NCBI GenBank assembly: GCA_022316685.1
Contig: JAKJHU010000061.1
Span: forward strand, 4,091,709 to 4,155,708
From: Progne subis subis
Taxonomy: Eukaryota > Chordata > Aves > Passeriformes > Hirundinidae
Reading direction: 5' to 3'
Length of the DNA: 64,000 nt
Within the stretch, counting starts at the first letter, position 1. Every line of letters starts with the position of its first letter. Positions 24,746 through 37,280 of the stretch are shown here, one piece after another. Made by a program: the position numbers and the translations under genes. The notes under the pieces are model-generated. The model worked only from the letters and a program-made list of their open reading frames with translations. It searched no databases and was not told the DNA's origin.

Positions 24746-27700
24746 GTCCTGCAGGAGGGCCAGGATCCAAATGGATCTAATCAGCAGTTCTGCCTTCTCG
24801 ACCTGGCCACGAGTGTTTATAGACACAAACAATATGCCAGTGCTTCCCTGAGTTCATGCTGATCAGCTCTGGAAGGAAATCAGCATTAGGAAGCAGAACA
24901 ACAAATAATTGCCACAGACGAGTACTGCAAAACAGCCAATTTGGCTGGGATTCAAATGAAAAATTACTATTACTCGGCCTTCATTTGCTGTCTGCTGTAT
25001 CAGAAGCTGTTATTAATCATATTCCCAGTTCAGACTCCAGGAATAATACAGTTTAATACCCAGCAGGAAGTGATACATCCACATAATCACCAGAGTGTAC
25101 ATATTTTGGCTGAATAATTGCTTTCTTTCAAGGGAGAAAGATTGTGGCCCATCACAAATCTTGCTTTGACAAAAAACTTCCTTTGAAGCAGACACCATTG
25201 TGGGGAGAGTCACACAAGGGGAAAAATAAAAGCCTTGGATGGAACATTAAATGGCAATTAGAGAAATTCCTAAGTAAAAGCCAAACACAAACCGAACCAC
25301 AAACCCAAGACAAATTACAAATCAATTACCTCTTACTGTCAAGCACATGATAATTAAAGCTTTCTCGATGCCACACTGCGAGAGCCTGGCAGGGGTTTTC
25401 TAGTCTGAAAAATGCTGCAAGCTCTGACTCGTTACACTGGCCCACTCCAGTAACAAAAACGCTTGAGAATGCCCAAAAACCTGCTCCCAAAATCCGTCAG
25501 AGGGTTTCCCAGAGGGTCAGTGTGCTGCTGGAAGTGGGAGAACCACTGAGCAGTGGCACTGGGAGCAGCTACAAGCCACAAGAGCAGAACAAGTGGCCCT
25601 TTTCCTTATAGCCTGGCTGCCAAAATGCGAATATTCACAACTCCAAATCCTCCATTTACATCCCCCAAATAAAATGAAACTGCCAGCAGCTGATGGCCAT
25701 GGACATGGAGAATGAATGAGAGGAAAGACATTTCCAATGCATCAGCACTTCTTAATATCATCAGATTCTTTTCCTGCTGCTTTTATTGTCTTGGATGATG
25801 CCAATTGTAGCGTCCCTCAGGAAGCAGATTTGTGCATTGCCTGTGTCCCGGCTGCTCTCGTTTGTGACACGCTGCCACAATTGCAGATCCGTGCCTCTCA
25901 TTCTGCTGTTCTCGTTAGAAAATGAGGGACTTTTGGGCAACAGATGCTTGTCCTCTCTCTGGGGGGGTCCTGCAAAGCCTCAAAAACCAGCAGCGAGGCT
26001 CACAGTGGTGTTTCTGAACAATGGGAAGGGGTCACCCCAGCTCGCTCCGATTCACTCTGACTGTGCCAACCTGATGACATTTTCACCTCAGCCATGCTGC
26101 CACATAAAAGTTTGCCATAATGCACTGGAAAGGGATTATTTTTATTTTTTTTTTTTCTCCTCCAGATAATAAAAGGAAGGAAGACTGGAAAGATCCAGCT
26201 AGTTCTATAATCAAAAGCAGACTTCATAAACTTCTTAGCAGATTTCGTTACAGGTTTCAAAAGGAGCAGCACAGGATTTTGTGATTCCTGCTGTTAAACA
26301 AGTTAAAGGAGGATGGCTTGTGCCACACCTGGTAAATATTTCACGCTGAATTTATCCAAGAGACCTCTTTTCCTCGATGTCTTGTTCCAGCTGCCAGTTT
26401 TCCATACGGGTTTGAGGTGTTCATGTCAAGAGGAGCTGCAGGAGAATTCCTGTTGGTAGAGCAAGAGGAGAGGCCCAAAGCAAGAGGATTCTCCAGCCCC
26501 TTCAGAAATGAAGAATCAACCCCTTTCAACCCTTTTTAACCCTTTTCCTGCCACTTCCCAAAGCTTTTGGTTGCCTTTGATGTTTAGAGGTGGGCTTGGC
26601 AGTGTCGGGTTTGCAAGGAGACTCGGTGACCTTAGAGCACCCTCACCATCATTGATCCTATCTCAATAATTCCATGGCTCTACAAACTCCACCCTGACAC
26701 TGTTCCAACGGGTTACAGCCTCTTTGGAAACTGTTCCCAACCCGGCCCTGGTGGTGCAGCTCATGCCAAAGACCAGCAGCTCCATGTCAGGACTGGGAAG
26801 AGTTATAATACAGATATTATTTTAGCAGACTTCTTAATGCTGCCCTCTCTTCTCACTCAGTTCCCTCCTCCCCAGGAGATGAATCCATGCTTTATGGAGG
26901 TATTTTTATGAGACAGGGAGAAGTAGCTACAGAGTAAAACAGCCAGGAGACACCAAAAGTTCAAAGAACCACGAACACGGCTCTTTTCTCTCCTGGGACC
27001 TACTGGCACAAAACGACGGAGCGCTTTTCTTTCATCTTCTCACCTCTACTTTCAGCAGCAAGGAATCTTCCTCACAGCAGCTGCAGCAGGAGGAGGAACT
27101 GGAGGACAGAGCACAGCACTGTTTTCAAGGAAAACTTGCTTCCAGGTACCTGCCAAGCACCATCAATACATTCACTGTGGCTGTGAGGACACAGCCGGGC
27201 AGGCACAGCCCTCCAGCAGCGTTCTGCTCACTGGCAGGTGCTGGGGCTGCTTTTATCATCTTTGAATAGATAAATCATCAGCAAATATTTCTGGTTTTTC
27301 ACAGAAAATCTTCTCAGTGTGTCCCCCCTCCCAGTGTTGGTTACACAGTCCAAGAGCAGCGTGTAGGAAACATAAGCAAAGATAAATAGTTCCTGTGGAT
27401 TGTTTTCCATGATGGTGAAAATGGGATTCTTGATGGAAGCTTCAGACCAAGCACTGCTTGGATAATCATGGAAAAATTAAAGCTGGGGAAATGCTTCTGT
27501 TCTGCAGCCCAGCACAAGAAATTCACCTCCACAGGAAGAAAACCAGGGCAGGTCCTTGCAGTGCCAAGTGTGGGTAAAATGTGTTGCAGCCTGAGCAGCT
27601 GGGGATGAGCTCAGTCGTGGTGGAGCTTTGGGACACATCCAGGCCTTTTTGCAGGTGCAGTGACAAAGTGCAGTGACAATGAGCAGTGACAATGTGCTGT

Positions 27701-28029
27701 GTCCCTTTGCTCTAAGAAGACATGTTGCTTCAATATTAACCACCAAAATTAAGAATTTCTGTTATTTTGCTCAGGCTTTTTGCTGTCGAATCCACAAGCC
27801 ATAACTGTAAATTTACAGCTTTCAGAATCACAAACACATGCTAAGAAAACTTGTTGTTGTTGTTTAGTGGTATCTAAAGATAAAAGAATTTTTCATGTAA
27901 AAGTCAAGCATTAATCCTTCCCCATGTCTTGTGGACAAACCTTGTTCTATTTTCCAGTACCTAAAGGGGCTTCAAGAGAGCTGGAGAGGGAAAAGCAGTG
28001 ACAGAAGAACGGCCTCAAGCTGACAGAGG
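24746..28029. other. intergenic, no gene recognised
   Basis: No exon or RNA gene. A T-run lies near 26145-26156. A stretch at about 26630-26760 vaguely resembles an antisense CR1 or LTR segment but is too diverged to call. Confidence 0.45.
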
Positions 28030-28245
28030 GCAGATTGGGATTAATTACAAGGAATAAATTCCTTATTTACTCAGAGGGTGTTGAGGCCCCGGCACAGGAA
28101 TTCCCAGAGCAGCTGTGGCTGCCCCTGGATCCCTGGCACTGTCCAAGGCCAGGCTGGACATTGGGGCTGGAGCAGCCTGGAACAGTGGGAGATGTCCCTG
28201 CCATGGCAGGGGGTGGAGATGTCTTTAAGCTCCCTCTCAAAGCTC
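28030..28245 (+). mobile_element. CR1 LINE 3' fragment
   Basis: Sense CR1 3' UTR. It has CAGAGCAGCTGTGGCTGCCC, CTGGATCCCTGGCACTG, AAGGCCAGGCTGGACATTGG, GGAGCAGCCTGG and GATGTCCCTGCCATGGCAGG, ending in a diverged CTTTAAGCTCC. Confidence 0.85.
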
Positions 28246-29523
28246 TCTGGAACATGAATGGAAATGTTCCAGACAGCAACATTTTCTGTTTCCTGTGCTG
28301 GTGACGTGGATGTTATGGCACACTGCACTCCAAGCACTTGCAGCAACCATTTAATGCTTTCATTTTTTTTCATTATATGTAATTTGGGACTTCTGGACAA
28401 GGAAGTGGGGAGTGCATGGACAACCATAACAGCTAAAAGCTTTCAATTAGCTCAGTACGTAGTTCAGTGCAATTAACATCAGAATGAGTTTGGATTTATA
28501 GTTTTTAAAGCCAGCTTCTGAAACAGCTGCAGTGCTTAACTTTTAAAATCATTTCAGCATCACAACAATCTCAAAACTCCTGCTGCAATGAGGGAACTGA
28601 AGTTGGTTTCTTTCCCATAAAATTAGCGCAATTACAGCTGCCTTAATGATGCCCCAAGCAGAGCGGAGAGAATGTGGGTATTTTATTTTCTGTCCAAGAA
28701 CAAGTTAGAGGCCATTTCTCCCTCTAAAAGCCTCAGGGGATCAGGAAGTTTTAGGAGAGAAGTAAAGGAACAAAATGGAGACTTGTTCAATCTCCGCCCC
28801 ACCGTCCTGTGCCACACACAGAGATAAAAGTCTTAAAAAGAAAAGAAGTTAATCCATGCCAAGGTGGGAGAGGTGTCCACATCCCTGGGCACTGCCAGCA
28901 GAGCTCTCCTCGAGGATGGCTCCACACCCAGGGCGCTGGACGCTGCTGGCAGGGTAGCAGAGCTATTTGTACAACCTGGGGGAAATTAGGTCCTTAAAAC
29001 AGAGCTGGAGACTCTCCTGCAGGAGCCCTGCAGCTTCTAAACCGCATGACATGACCAGAACAAGCTTTTCTCTCACTGAGAGTGACCAGTCCCGCTCCGA
29101 GCAACACAAATTGGCAGCAAAGCCTCTAAAAGCACTGCTGCAGGCAGTTTAAATATTTTGCATTATTGGGGAAAAAAATCACACTTTCATTAAATGTCAC
29201 TGCCTAATTAGAAAGGCAAAGCAAGGCGTGAGGGCACAATACTTGTACTGCTTTTTTATCGTGAGCTGGGTCCTGATTGCGAGCACAACATGGGATCCCT
29301 GAGTTTATCCAAACTGCCTTTTTCCCAGCTGGATCTGTTATTCCTTTTGCAGCATAGCTGATCACTCAGTGCAGAGGACACTCTGCCTCTGTGTGCTGCA
29401 GACTCCCCTTTTCCCCCTGGAACATCCCTAATTAAATCACTCCGCATTTATCCGGCCTGCCAAGGGGCACGGGGACGGTGCACAGCCTGCAGCGAGCTCA
29501 GAGCGAGGCAGGGACACAGCACA
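28246..29523. other. intergenic, nothing recognised
   Basis: No exon, RNA gene or element recognised between the CR1 piece and the hexamer array. Confidence 0.5.
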
Positions 29524-30598
29524 AATGGGAATGGGAACGGGAACAGGAACGGGAACGGGAAAGGGAACGGGAACGGGAACGGGAACGGGAACGGGAATGG
29601 GAACGGGAACGGGAATGGGAATGGGAATGGGAACAGGAACGGGAACGGGAACGGGAACGGGAATGGGAACGGGAACGGGAATGGGAACGGGAACGGGAAT
29701 GGGAACGGGAACGGGAACAGGAACGGGAACGGGAATGGGAATGGGAATGGGAATGGGAACGGGAACGGGAACGGGAATGGGAATGGGAATGGGAATGGGA
29801 ACGGGAAACGGGAAAGGGAACGGGAACGGGAACGGGAACAGGAACGGGAACGGGAACGGGAATGGGAACGGGAACGGGAAAGGGAACGGGAATGGGAACG
29901 GGAACGGGAACGGGAACGGGAATGGGAACGGGAACGGGAATGGGAACGGGAACGGGAAAGGGAATGGGAATGGGAACGGGAACGGGAACGGGAAAGGGAA
30001 CGGGAACGGGAACGGGAACAGGAACGGGAACGGGAACGGGAATGGGAACGGGAACGGGAAAGGGAATGGGAATGGGAACGGGAACGGGAACGGGAATGGG
30101 AACAGGAACGGGAACGGGAACGGGAACGGGAACGGGAACGGGAACGGGAATGGGAACGGGAACGGGAATGGGAACGGGAACGGGAAAGGGAACGGGAATG
30201 GGAACAGGAAAGGGAACGGGAACGGGAATGGGAATGGGAATGGGAACGGGAACGGGAACGGGAAAGGGAACGGGAACGGGAACGGGAACAGGAACGGGAA
30301 CGGGAACGGGAATGGGAACGGGAACGGGAAAGGGAACGGGAATGGGAACGGGAACGGAAATGGGAATGGGAACGGGAAAGGGAAACGGGAACGGGAACGG
30401 GAACGGGAATGGGAATGGGAACGGGAACGGGAACGGGAACGGGAACGGGAAAGGGAACGGGAATGGGAAAGGGAATGGGAACGGGAACGGGAACGGGAAC
30501 GGGAACGGGAAAGGGAACGGGAATGGGAAAGGGAATGGGAACGGGAACGGGAATGGGAAAGGGAAAGGGAACAGGAAAGGGAATGGGAATGAGAACAG
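29524..30598. repeat. GGGAAC hexamer satellite-like array, about 178 units
   Basis: An almost uninterrupted hexamer array of about 1.07 kb with unit GGGAAC. Variants are GGGAAT, GGGAAA and AACAGG. Two one-base insertions (GGGAAAC near 29805 and near 30383) shift the reading phase. Blocks are duplicated internally: a block from 29821 recurs at 30001 and 30271, and 30421-30480 is repeated exactly at 30481-30540. Both strands remain open for about 355-405 codons (Gly-Thr/Gly-Asn on one, Arg-Ser/Pro-Phe on the other). These are repeat artefacts, not proteins. Confidence 0.97.
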
Positions 30599-30962
30599 GT
30601 TTTCCTGTGGGAGGAGACATCCTGGCTACAGCTGCTCAGGCAGCGGGACTGGGCTCAAGATATCCAAAACCCAAAAAACCTCTTTGGTAATCTGAAGCAT
30701 TTGCTTTTTTTCATATAAAGAAATGCAGCATTTGATGCATTTATTGGCTGAATTAACGAGCTCTCCTGGCTGCTGGTTTGCCCTTTAGATTCAGGGAGAA
30801 TGGAGAAGTCAATGGCACAAATGCAAACGTCACAGGGTGTGGGAGGAGAGCTGTGGTGGCTGTGTCACTTTTCTCTGGCTCGTGGCTGCTGTGGATGTCA
30901 CAGCCAGCACGAAGAGAGCTCTGGCAAAGCTCAGCAGTATCTGAAGAATTTTGTTGTTGTTA
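30599..30962. other. intergenic, nothing recognised
   Basis: About 360 bp between the hexamer array and the next CR1 piece. No gene or element recognised. Confidence 0.45.
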
Positions 30963-31085
30963 CAGAATCACGGAATCACTGGGGTTAGAAAACCCTCCTG
31001 TGCCTGATCCCACCTTGTCCCCCAGCCCAGAGCAAGGAGTGCCACGTCCAGAAGCTCCTTGGACACCTCCAGGGGTGGGAAAAGC
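30963..31085 (-). mobile_element. CR1 LINE 3' tail, different subtype
   Basis: On the plus strand it reads CAGAATCACGGAATCACTGG, GGTTAGAAAA, CACCTTGTCCCCCAGCCCAG, GAGTGCCACGTCCAG and GACACCTCCAGGGGTGGG. This is the antisense of a common avian CR1 3' end, distinct from the sense tails at 23.8, 28.0 and 39.6 kb. Confidence 0.75.
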
Positions 31086-34000
31086 AGAGCGGCACCGACC
31101 CAGGACAACCAAAACACCCCAAGTGACCAAACGAGCTCCGATGCTCTGACACAAGTCCCTAATTCCCAATTTGCTCCTTAATTTCTCTGCTTCCATTTTC
31201 TTTACATAGCAAAGCAAGTGCTAACGAGCCTTGTGGATGGATGGGGAAAGGAAATCTGTGTCGCTTCTTTCGGGAAGGCAAACACGGTGTGTGGGACTGG
31301 AGACTCTCCTGGCACCCAGCTTCATCCTCTGCCCCCTCCCGCTTCCCTGGAGCTCCACTGGCGGGGCAGGGAGAGAATAAGAACAGGCAGGAGCGCCTTG
31401 TCAGCCGCTGAGAGCTCTTGTTCATCACCGAGGGGTTTGGACAATCTCAGCCATCATTTAGGAAATGGCCCCGTGAATGTGTCAGGTGCTTCCTTCAGGA
31501 GAGACAGCGTCAGCCTGGGGAAACGACACAGGAATGGAAAACAAAGATCCTTGGGGAAGGATTTTTCCAGACCGGGTAAGGGCCCGCTGGAGGAAGGCAG
31601 CTGATGAGGGTGACTGTCAGCAGAGGCAAGTTCGAATCTGCTGCTTCAATCCATTTATTGGGCTGCTTGGGTGAAAAGCTGAACGGATTTGCATTGATTC
31701 GTAATAACTTGCCCAAACTCACTCAGAAAATCCAGGATGATGACCTAATATATCCTAATGGATGGAGAATGTCCCATTCCTTTCCTCCTCCCAGTTTCCA
31801 ATAACTCTGTCCTGGGAAGAACAGAACTGGATTGCTTGAATTTAGTGGGAGTCTTCTCAGACTGGGGCATCTGTGCAGATTTCAAATGTTCCTGAATGAA
31901 ATTAATCAGGAGATAAATAAGAATGAACTAACTCATCAGCATAATCAAAATAAAAATTTAGTCACATTACAGTTCAGACAGAAGCAACACCCCAAATGGG
32001 AAGCAGGATATAATTAGCCCTGCTTTCAAGCAGTATTAATGAACCTAGCAATCTGGTTACCACAACTGCTTAGCAATTGATGTATGCAAATTTAACGTTT
32101 CTATTTCCATTAACGAAGTTTGAGAGGAAATGACAGAATATGTTGGAATTAATGCTCTACGAGGTGAAAGGCAGAGCACCGACTGCTGTTTTAGCAGCCT
32201 GAACCCCAGACACTGATTCATCAGCTCCACATCTCAGGAACAGCTGCAGGACCCTGGCCTGACCTGGGAATTGGACAGGGTTTGAGCCTCATTTCCACTG
32301 AGTGGAGTCTGACCTGCCTGTTAATGGTTAAAGAATCTGCTGAATCCTCATCAGGGTCAGGATTTCACATCCAACAGCCATTGCTGGTTTTTGGGAGAGG
32401 TGGAATTAGGACGTACAAACTCTGATGTTTGCAAGGGGCGCTCTGGAAAAGCAATGAAAGCAAACCCGTGTATTTTTAAAGAGCAGGATTGAACAGGGAA
32501 GAAATTAATTCATCAGACCCCAAATGAATTTGCCAAACAGATAAAATAAACTTCACAATCTGATCATTGCTTAAGATTCATCACAATGGGGAAAAAAAAA
32601 AAAAAAAATTAAGCCAATGTGCATATCAGATTCTGAACTGAGCAATTTTGCCGCACTGAGCCTAGAATTTAAATGATCTTGTCTGTGGATGACTAAAGGT
32701 TACTGCTCTCACCGTTCAAATGGGAAAATGTGTTCATCAAAAACATATCTATTAGCTTCACAATAGTAGGCGCTCTGTGAATACAAAGAAGTTTCTCAGG
32801 AGCAGGTAATGCTGAAGGCTTACCCAGAAACGAGAGAGCTGCCAATTTCCAGAAACAATTACTCAATTTGCCAGCAAACATATTTTCCTTCTGAGCTCTG
32901 CAAGGGGAGGCCTGGTTTGTACTCACACACTAATGCCCATGTTTGCAGCTCTGTATACTTCAGCATTTTTAATTTTCTGGTAACTTGTCTCAATATAATT
33001 TTAGAGATCTTATTAAATATTTAATAGAGCAGCCCATTGCAAATCAATCTCCGACATAATGTACGGCGGATCTTTTTCTGCGGCTCAAAAGCATTTCAAT
33101 AAAGCCCTAAAAGCCCTGGCAACGACAACACAGTGTGTTGTGCATCACCATGGCAATGCTTCGGAAAACAGCTTTGATTTGGGGTCGGAAAGATCAAACA
33201 TTAGATTAGAGTGAAAGTACAGAGTTCATCTTGATACAAGCCAAAACTATCATGGCCTAACTGAGTTCTCAGCTGCTGAGATTGGAGGCAAGGCTGAGGC
33301 GAGAGGAATCCTGCTGGATGCTGAGGGGATTCAGACTTTCATCAACAGGGCACTGCCAGAAAGTCTCAGTTTCCCAGAGCAGGGAATTCAAAGGTTGAGC
33401 CAATTTGTGTCAAAAGGCAAGATTTCAAAAGATTTAATAAGAATTCAAAAGAAGAAATTGTCCTGGATCATCTGTGGCTTCACGTATCACTTTACCTTTC
33501 ACTTAAATCCTTAAATTATGCAGCTGGACTCAGGTGTGAAAGAGAAAATAATGCGGCACATTTGAAATTTTTGTTGCTGAGCTGTCACCCCTCACAGCAC
33601 CTCTGGACAAGCCCTGGCTGTGACAAACAGCCCTGGCCAGAGCCTGGATGTGGTTTCTGGTCCCCTGAGTGCAGGTTCCAGTCCCAGCTCTTCTGCAATT
33701 CGTCCCTCCAATCTCCAAACCCACGCAGAGCTCTCCCAAGCTGGCACAGTTAATCTCAGCCCTAGAAAAGCATAACAGCAAGAAAGGAACTTTTTTTAGT
33801 GGAGGGGGTTTGTTGAGAAGTTTTTCATGTTTTGTTGAGGGCTGTTGGTTGGGGTTTTTTTGTTTTTTAAGCCACAGATACTTTTTAAAAGTACAAAAAA
33901 AAAAAAGTTCCCTGTTTGTAGGGTCAAGGTGGGTGGAAGAAACCCACAGATTATTTATTTGTTCTTTCCTCCTCCTCTCTTAGGGGAACCTCACAACTAG

Positions 34001-37000
34001 ATTCAAAGAACCAGCCATCGTTTCAAGTCGAGTGAAATTCCTTCCTGCCCTCTGCCACGGAATATTCTCTCTTCATGGGAAGGATCCCTCTTCAAACACT
34101 CCTCTCACTCTGGCCTGCACATCCAGGGCACTCAACCTCAGGGTGTCCCAGCACTCAGAGGCTGCTGCTCTGTGCAGACAAAAAAGTAATCGAGGGCTCA
34201 GTGGCAGGAATTTCTCTTTAGTCGCACAAAGAATTTTCAAGGACTCATCCAGAACTGGCAACTCGCAGGGGTCGGTGCTGTCACCCCAGGGCACAAAGCT
34301 AGAGGAGCACAGAAAATGTAAGAAGGGAACAAAAAAATGGATGTGGAGGAGGCAGGGAGTTATCACTGGGCAGTTCAATCCCAGCCGTGTGTGTGTGACA
34401 CGGATGCTGAAATTAAAAAATGGCAAAAAAAAAAAAAAAAAGAAAAATACGGCAAGGGAGAAAAATCTTGTTTGTGTTGGTTTGGAAGCTGGGCTTCCAC
34501 CCTGGAGAGCTCGTGCGAGGTTCCATCAGTGCGAGATGAAAATCAAACACAACAGACAAAGAAACAAATGACCTCTGAGTGATACGGGGGAGAATTCATC
34601 AGTAATACTTAACTCCAGACTGAGGGCGACTCAGAGCCAGGATATAGAAAAGAGAGATATCAAGTCCGGGAAGATCAAAACAAAATTCAAAATGTTCACT
34701 GGTTCTTCCAAAAGGTTGTCTCATCCATGTACTCTTTTATAAATACAAAAGTAACTAAAATTCTAAGAATTCCACTGGACGGTAAAGTCGTGCTTAAGAG
34801 AATTTTCCGGGCTCCATTCTCATCCAGGTACATAAAATAAGACATGGAACTGCTCATGCAGTAATGTCAGCTTGATGAAGCCAAGACATGATTTATTTAC
34901 CTATTAATACTCTGCCAGGCTATGCCTTCTTCATGGAAAAGCCAGGATTTAATCCGAGCTTTGCTGTCAACAGAGCTGCAGGATCGGGCGCTCAGCCTGT
35001 TCCCTCCCTCGGGATATTTCAGATGCACAGAATATCCGTGCATGAGCCCCTTCTTTGCCTTTCTCAGAAGCCCAGAATCTCAGAAAGCCCATCTAAAGCC
35101 ATGGGAAATCAGATTTCCTTCAGCTTTGCTTCCCCTGAGCAGTCCACAGCAGCAGCAGAGTTTTATTTGGTTTTTCCATTTTGTAAGCGCTCTATTACCT
35201 TCAAATTCTTTGCTCATTTCTATGGGCCGTTCTCTGATAAAGAAGATGAGGCTTTTGTCTTCAGCTCCGCGAATTGAAATCACTTCAGCTAAATCCAGAT
35301 CACCCGATAATGGATGAATCACCTCTGGGTCATTAACAGCTGCACCTTCTGAGGCTGGCACTGAACTCCGAAGGGAATTTAAAGGACCTGGATGCTTTTT
35401 CTCCTTCACCTCCTGGTCCTGGTGGTACCCAGAGTGCGACTGAGCTGAGCCAGGAGCTCTGGAGATAAAACCTGGCCTGAGAGCGGCAGCCTGGAGGTGC
35501 AGCCAGGCTGCTGAGGCTCAGCTTCCAGATCATTAATTAGTCCTTCATTAAAGTTCGGGATCTGCATATTGGATTAATGCCGGGAAGCAGCTGGCCAGCA
35601 AGGAGCTGTCCCACATCCCCATGTGCAGCAGCAGGGTGACAGGAGTCAGCGCCACGGACAGCCCACAGTGCTCATTAGGAAGTGCATTATAAAAGGATTT
35701 CTTTTCCAATAAAAAGAAAACTTCATGGGAATGAGGAAGCAGCGACGTTCAAACTTTTCTACACCCCATCGTATGGGTGTAGAAATACTTTTAAAAAAAT
35801 ACCCCAAATACTTTAAAGTACTTGCACACCACCAGAATTACTTTTTGTTTTAAGTGCTTCAAGAAACGTTTCAAAAAGCCGCCAAACGCTTCTGAGGTAC
35901 AATAAAACCTGAGCCTGAGAGCTCGCAGTAGTCTTACACTGTGGTTTAAGTAAGAAAGCGAAGAAGAAATCTGAATTGTTTGGAAATCAGAGGCAAATCT
36001 GTCAATCACACTCTTTCCTGCGCTCACACGCCCCGAAAAGCCCCAAAGTAAAGCCAGAATTCAGTACAGATTATTCACTTGGGTTTGTTTTCTGGTTGCC
36101 AGCCTTTGAGCATTCAAATGTGCAGCCTCCAGGTCCTTTCATGTTAACAAAGATATGAGAGTGGGAATGTCACAAGTTCTGTAACCTTTATTAAATGTAC
36201 AACTGCATGTTTAGAAGAAAACTTTATATTTAGAAGAGAAAAACAGTTGGTAGTGTTCCATGATCCTCAAAAAAATGTCCAGAAAGTTGAATATTGGACA
36301 TTCTTGACCTTTCTAATACACAAATGCTCCAGCTACAGAAGAAAAACGTAAAGTTGGCTCCTGGTATTCTACAGCAGGAAATAAAAACTGGACAAGGTGA
36401 GGTTTTTAAGTTAACATTAGAATTTTTTTTCCTAAAAATAAGGGTCCCTCCATTCATTCGGAGCATTTGTAACAACTAAAATAAAAGCATGTAATACAGA
36501 CCCTAATTTGTGGGCACCTATGGCTGCTGCCTTAGAAATTCGACTCAGATGTTGATAGCAACAAGTTAAATCTAATGTAGGTTCCTGCGGAAATTATTCC
36601 AAATTTTATCTTCAGTCCACTCCATTTAAAGTTCGCAGGAAATTATTTTTAAGAATTTTTTGAAAGCTCTAGTGGCTCATGCAAGAACCCCTATTGTTAA
36701 CCTAGATGGAAAACACTTTCCCAGCTGGCATTGTACATCATTTTAAAAAAAATTAAATCTACTACTGAGCAGGAATATACGGCTAAAAATTTCAATTGGA
36801 TTGGCATTGTTCACAGAAGTATTTCCTGTGAGCTAATTATCTCCTCATTCCTTCAACTAAAAAAAGCCCCAAGGTTTTCTTAAGCATTTCTTGCTTACAC
36901 CTTGGCTTGCTGCAAGGTCAGGCCCTGCTCGGCTCTGTTTGGCAGCGTGGGCAGGGGCAAATGGAGCTGTGTGCTTCCAGGGTCGCATTTTCTATCCGTT

Positions 37001-37141
37001 CCAGCCGAAAAGGGAAACCCTGAAAGGAGAGAAATTCCAATTCCGGGCTGCTGGTGCTGCTCAGGGCAGAGCAGCTCAGAGGAGCAGGCAGGAGATGCTG
37101 CCAGAGTGACACGAGGGAGCCAGGGCTGCCCCTCTGCACCC
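31086..37141. other. intergenic, no gene recognised
   Basis: About 6 kb, AT-rich from about 31.9 to 33.1 kb. It holds A runs near 32591-32608 and 34425-34441 and no recognised exon, RNA gene or intact repeat. The AT-rich blocks could contain conserved enhancers, but this cannot be judged from one sequence. Confidence 0.45.
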
Positions 37142-37280
37142 GGGGAGAACATCTGGGGACAGGAGAAACAGCTGTGGAGACAGCTGGGGAGAACATCTGG
37201 GGACAGGAGAAACAGCTGTGGAGACAGCTGGGGAGAACATCTGGGGACAGGAGAAACAGCTGTGGAGACAGCTGGGGAGA
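37142..37280. repeat. 44-bp minisatellite, three copies
   Basis: The unit contains GGGGAGAACATCTGGGGACA and GGAGAAACAGCTGTGGAGAC. The GGGGA motif begins at 37142, 37186, 37230 and 37274, an exact 44-bp period. The three full units appear identical, which implies recent amplification or gene conversion. Confidence 0.92.

Noticed and set aside
26630..26760. Possible antisense CR1 or LTR segment
   Set aside because: Only loose word matches (ACTGTTCCAACGGGTTACAG and CTGTTCCCAACCC-like); too diverged to call by eye.
29448..30695. Open frames of 355-405 codons on both strands (Gly-Thr, Gly-Asn, Arg-Ser and Pro-Phe repeats)
   Set aside because: They exist only because a stop-free hexamer is repeated. 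The same region is open in several frames on both strands, and the phase-shifting one-base insertions switch composition mid-frame.
31612..31650. GTTCGAATC resembling a tRNA B-box
   Set aside because: No A-box, no cloverleaf and no acceptor stem could be drawn around it.
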